Part shown: piece by piece, positions 62,114 through 64,000 of the stretch
Layout: each line of letters begins with the position of its first letter
Position numbering within the stretch: position 1 is the stretch's first letter
Assembly (NCBI GenBank): GCA_964490175.1
Contig: CAZBAI010000008.1
Location: forward strand, 6,360-70,359
Reading direction: 5' to 3'
DNA length: 64,000 nucleotides
DNA from: RGIG3077 sp964490175
GTDB taxonomy: Bacteria; Bacillota; Clostridia; Oscillospirales; Ruminococcaceae
Program-made: the position numbers and the translations under genes
The notes under the pieces: generated by a model
What the model saw: only the letters and a program-made list of their open reading frames with translations
Told to the model about the DNA's origin: nothing
The model's database searches: none

Positions 62114-62671
62114 ATGAAAAGTGTCAAGCTGAAAAAACGCACCAAAATTCTTTTAATTATAATAGTAATTTTTGTTCTTATCTTTGCCGCATATAACGCC
62201 TTATGGTTTGTGCATTACAACACTTTAATAAAACCGATGACAAAAAACGAAAATTTGATTTATGAAGAAACTAAAGATAATGAGGGCTTGTTACATAAAG
62301 ATTATACGTATTCTGACGAAAACAGTATATTGTATAGCGTTTATTGCCCAAATTTTCTTAAATTTCATGGCAATCTAAGTATTGCAACTCCCGTGGACTA
62401 TGATGAAAACTGGAAATGCCTAACCGATTATTCTTACGACTTTATGTATAAGCCGAATTTATTCAGAGAAAACACATATTGGTTTACTGTATATGATTAC
62501 ACTGAATGCGAAGATATTAACGATATCGAAACGCTATTTTCTATTTACACCGATTCGCAACTGAATTTTATTGGCGGCGACAAAGAAATATATGACAAGC
62601 ACTATGACGAACTGAAAAATTTATATGACATGGCGAAAGAGTTTTTCGGTGAAGACGTTTTTACGGATTAA
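62114..62671 (+). CDS. Membrane-anchored partner protein of cassette 1, unknown family
   Basis: A 185-residue protein from ATG 62114, five bases after GAGGTGA. A basic N-terminus and one long hydrophobic helix (about 10-30) are followed by a WFVHYNTLIKP segment and an extracytoplasmic domain of about 140 residues, rich in Tyr, Asp and Glu. The C-terminal HYDELKNLYDMAKEFFGED is helical. Its acidic character contrasts with the more neutral secreted partner. The layout fits an immunity protein or a receptor for the secreted product, but there is no direct evidence. Confidence 0.75.
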   Translation: MKSVKLKKRTKILLIIIVIFVLIFAAYNALWFVHYNTLIKPMTKNENLIYEETKDNEGLLHKDYTYSDENSILYSVYCPNFLKFHGNLSIATPVDYDENWKCLTDYSYDFMYKPNLFRENTYWFTVYDYTECEDINDIETLFSIYTDSQLNFIGGDKEIYDKHYDELKNLYDMAKEFFGEDVFTD

Positions 62672-62725
62672 AGCATAAAAAGTGTGAATACTTTTAAACT
62701 TAGCTATTTTGATATATTGATTATA

Positions 62726-62740
62726 CGGAAACGTTTTCAT
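62726..62740 (+). promoter_or_regulatory. cre-like operator upstream of cassette 2
   Basis: The same CGGAAACGTTTTCAT sequence as before cassette 1, again ending 40 bases before the -35. Exact conservation in a region where nearby bases vary supports a real protein-binding site. Confidence 0.5.
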
Positions 62741-62780
62741 CAAACTGTACAAATTTTTGCAAAATAATTTAATTTTTCTA

Positions 62781-62809
62781 TTAACAAATGGAAAATATAG
62801 GTATATAAT
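62781..62809 (+). promoter_or_regulatory. Promoter of cassette 2
   Basis: TTAACA (62781-62786), 17 bases and TATAAT (62804-62809). It differs from the cassette 1 promoter by one base in the -35, which predicts weaker activity. Confidence 0.8.
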
Positions 62810-62814
62810 ATAGC

Positions 62815-62850
62815 CAACACAAGGTAACGGCGCTGTTTTAAATTGTGTTG
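62815..62850 (+). promoter_or_regulatory. 5'-UTR stem-loop of cassette 2
   Basis: CAACACAA (62815-62822) with TTGTGTTG (62843-62850), enclosing almost the same loop as in cassette 1. The leader downstream of this stem is unrelated to that of cassette 1. Confidence 0.58.
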
Positions 62851-62921
62851 TCACGAAGAGCCACCAAACAATATTTAAGAACGTAAGAATTTTTCCGCAA
62901 AATTTTAAGGAGGAATTTACA

Positions 62922-63332
62922 ATGAAATTTTTTACAAAAAAACTCATTACCTGCGCATTGGTGTGCGCCTTGTCAATTTCGCCGCTCGGTGTTCTAAGTG
63001 CGTCGGCTGCTGACGCTTCAAGCGAACTTACCGTTAGCGGTTCAAGCGAATTTGACAAATCAAGCATCGACGACAGCTGGTCTAACCGTACCAAAAGCAT
63101 ATACTATTCCGGCACTTACGTCGGGCTTGTAAGGGGTCATTATTATGACAACTTGGTCACCGATAAGGTTCAGGCAAGCTGTGAGTCATCAACGAGCTAC
63201 TATCGTTATGCTACCGTGTCTTCCAAAACTTCCGCTTCGGGAGATACTATTAAGACAGGAAACGCATATTCCGGCAAGGTGACATTGGCAAACAACAAAG
63301 CAATTTTTGCCGGTGTAATCCACGTTTCATAA
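62922..63332 (+). CDS. Small secreted protein of tandem cassette 2, effector-like, unknown family
   Basis: A 136-residue protein from ATG 62922, after AAGGAGG. Its first 29 residues are the same as in cassette 1, and the DNA for the first 46 codons or so differs at a single position. The mature part then diverges, mainly at residues about 43-75 and 85-115, but without any insertion or deletion. Common anchors include HYYDNLV, DKVQ, YATV and YSGKVTL. Like its sister it has a single cysteine and no membrane segment after the signal peptide. Function unknown. Confidence 0.8.
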   Translation: MKFFTKKLITCALVCALSISPLGVLSASAADASSELTVSGSSEFDKSSIDDSWSNRTKSIYYSGTYVGLVRGHYYDNLVTDKVQASCESSTSYYRYATVSSKTSASGDTIKTGNAYSGKVTLANNKAIFAGVIHVS

Positions 63333-63345
63333 TGTAATTTCATTC

Positions 63346-63380
63346 GCAAACGGGCATGTAAAAAATGCCCGTTTGCACAA
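63346..63380 (+). terminator. Attenuator-like hairpin inside cassette 2
   Basis: GCAAACGGGCAT (63346-63357) pairs perfectly over 12 bp with ATGCCCGTTTGC (63365-63376), followed by ACAATC and a T-run. The cassette 1 version has one mismatch in this stem. Confidence 0.65.
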
Positions 63381-63399
63381 TCTTTTTGAGGTGATTTAA

Positions 63400-63966
63400 A
63401 TGAAAGCTGCTAAATTAAAAAAACGCACCAAAGTTTTTTTGATTATAATTACAATTCTTGTTGTCGGCTTTGCCGCATACACCGCCTTGTGGTTTGTGCA
63501 TTATAATACATTGATTAAGCCAATGCTTAAAAACAAAGATATTATGACTTGCAAACAATATGATGACACTTTGGTAAAGGAAGAATATGAATATATAGAT
63601 GAAGACGGTGTAGGTTATTCTGTATTTACACCGCATTTTTTAAAATTTAATGGAAATTTATCGGCAGGAACTCCGGAAAAATATGACGAAAATTGGAACC
63701 GTGAAGTAGATTCTACATATAGTTTTATGTACAAACCGTATTTAGACTTGTTTTCGGTGGACAATACGTATTGGTTTACTGTAACAGTATTTCCGACAGA
63801 AGACAGAGCATTAAACAGTAACTATGAAACTTATAATATACATACCGATTCAACGCTAAATCTCGTCGAGGGCGATGAAGAAATTTACAAAGAGCACTAC
63901 GACCAAATCGCCGATTTGTACGAAAGGTGCAAAAAACTCTACGGCGAAGACGTTTTTACGGATTAA
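63400..63966 (+). CDS. Membrane-anchored partner protein of cassette 2, unknown family
   Basis: A 188-residue paralogue of the cassette 1 partner, from ATG 63400 with GAGGTGA upstream. The N-terminal LKKRTK, the membrane helix, the WFVHYNTLIKPM segment, the central FLKFNGNLS-like block and the end EDVFTD are shared; the middle is diverged and includes a small length change. It should face the outside. The conserved membrane part and end with a variable middle would suit specific recognition of its own secreted partner, which is inference. Confidence 0.75.
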   Translation: MKAAKLKKRTKVFLIIITILVVGFAAYTALWFVHYNTLIKPMLKNKDIMTCKQYDDTLVKEEYEYIDEDGVGYSVFTPHFLKFNGNLSAGTPEKYDENWNREVDSTYSFMYKPYLDLFSVDNTYWFTVTVFPTEDRALNSNYETYNIHTDSTLNLVEGDEEIYKEHYDQIADLYERCKKLYGEDVFTD

Positions 63967-64000
63967 AGCATAAAAAGTGTGAATACTTTTAAACTTAGCT

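Larger units (their letters stand above)
61441..62725 (+). repeat. Tandem cassette unit 1
   Basis: This unit of about 1285 bases holds, in order, the cre-like site, a consensus promoter, a 5'-UTR stem-loop, the secreted-protein gene, an attenuator-like hairpin and the membrane-anchored partner gene. The same order recurs in unit 2. The last stretch before unit 2 (62651-62705) is repeated exactly at the end of the window. Confidence 0.9.
62726..64000 (+). repeat. Tandem cassette unit 2, reaching the window edge
   Basis: Second unit with the same order as unit 1. The last 55 bases (63946-64000) are identical to 62651-62705, the end of unit 1. From the offset of 1295 bases a third cre-like site would fall near position 64021. 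Confidence 0.88.

Noticed and set aside
61432..63100. Two minus-strand reading frames (61432-61659 and 62621-63100) with similar peptides
   Set aside because: They are the reverse complement of the duplicated promoter and signal-peptide region; similarity comes from the repeat itself. No ribosome site or promoter supports them.
61634..63332. Lactococcin 972-type bacteriocin as the family of the secreted proteins
   Set aside because: Size and export fit, but the Trp/His-rich blocks of that family are absent; kept as unknown.

Overview
The window looks like chromosome of a spore-forming, anaerobic Clostridia bacterium (Bacillota, probably Oscillospirales/Ruminococcaceae-like). The reasons are the complete spoIIIAA-AH operon, spoIIR, AddAB instead of RecBCD, acetate kinase, a type-3-like ProRS, split 2-hydroxyacyl-CoA dehydratase activase genes, strong AGGAGG-type ribosome binding sites with frequent TTG/GTG starts, and an L10 leader in front of rplJL. 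The assignment is inference from gene content; no rRNA or tRNA gene was recognised.

Layout. 1-3154 (minus): a PAP2-like membrane protein cut by the window edge, a structured intergenic block, a sugar-phosphate transferase, an anchored C39-like peptidase and birA. 3357-4478 (plus): a compact phage-type lysis cassette (coiled-coil membrane protein, holin, M23 endolysin) with no other phage genes. 4537-10667 (minus): one overlapping operon from a perfect-consensus promoter, thyX-tmk-DUF2156-DJ-1-MTHFS-mltG-U32. 10967-12166: ackA, divergent from tmcAL-mnmA, a DUF3048 lipoprotein, spoIIR, addB-addA, and a DUF58/transglutaminase pair. 26990-28555 (minus): a nucleotidyltransferase-family protein and a BofC-like membrane protein. 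28726-32703 (plus): a YdjI/YdjG/YdjH-type membrane cluster (SPFH, zinc ribbon, TPM), then PqqD and an S24/S26 peptidase. 32763-35230 (minus): a polar amino-acid ABC transporter. 35442-36635: rplJL. 36722-51524 (minus): the conserved Firmicute run recN-argR-nadK-tlyA-dxs-ispA-xseB-xseA-(TsaD-like)-nusB-asp23-spoIIIAH..AA. 51830-52411: a small secreted protein with a sortase-like tail. 52747-61300 (plus): activase and dehydratase genes, a pair of related membrane proteins, proS and gltX.

61430-64000 holds the most unusual region: a tandem duplication of a roughly 1.29-kb cassette. Each unit has a cre-like operator, a strong promoter with a 5'-UTR stem-loop, a 136-residue secreted protein, an attenuator-like hairpin, and a ~185-residue membrane-anchored partner. 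The promoter and signal-peptide DNA are almost identical between units while the mature proteins have diverged. The last 55 bases of the window repeat the junction between units 1 and 2, so a third unit probably starts just outside. I do not recognise the mature proteins; a secreted effector with a membrane partner (bacteriocin/immunity-like) is one hypothesis.

How the genes fit together: nucleotide and folate supply (thyX, tmk, MTHFS), cell-wall growth (mltG), wobble-base tRNA modification (U32/TrhP-like, TmcAL, MnmA), recombinational repair (AddAB, RecN), isoprenoid precursors (dxs, ispA), sporulation (SpoIIR, SpoIIIA channel), and translation (L10, L7/L12, ProRS, GluRS). The accessory material is concentrated in the lysis cassette, the PqqD/S26 pair, the paired membrane proteins at 56.9-58.1 kb and the terminal tandem cassettes.
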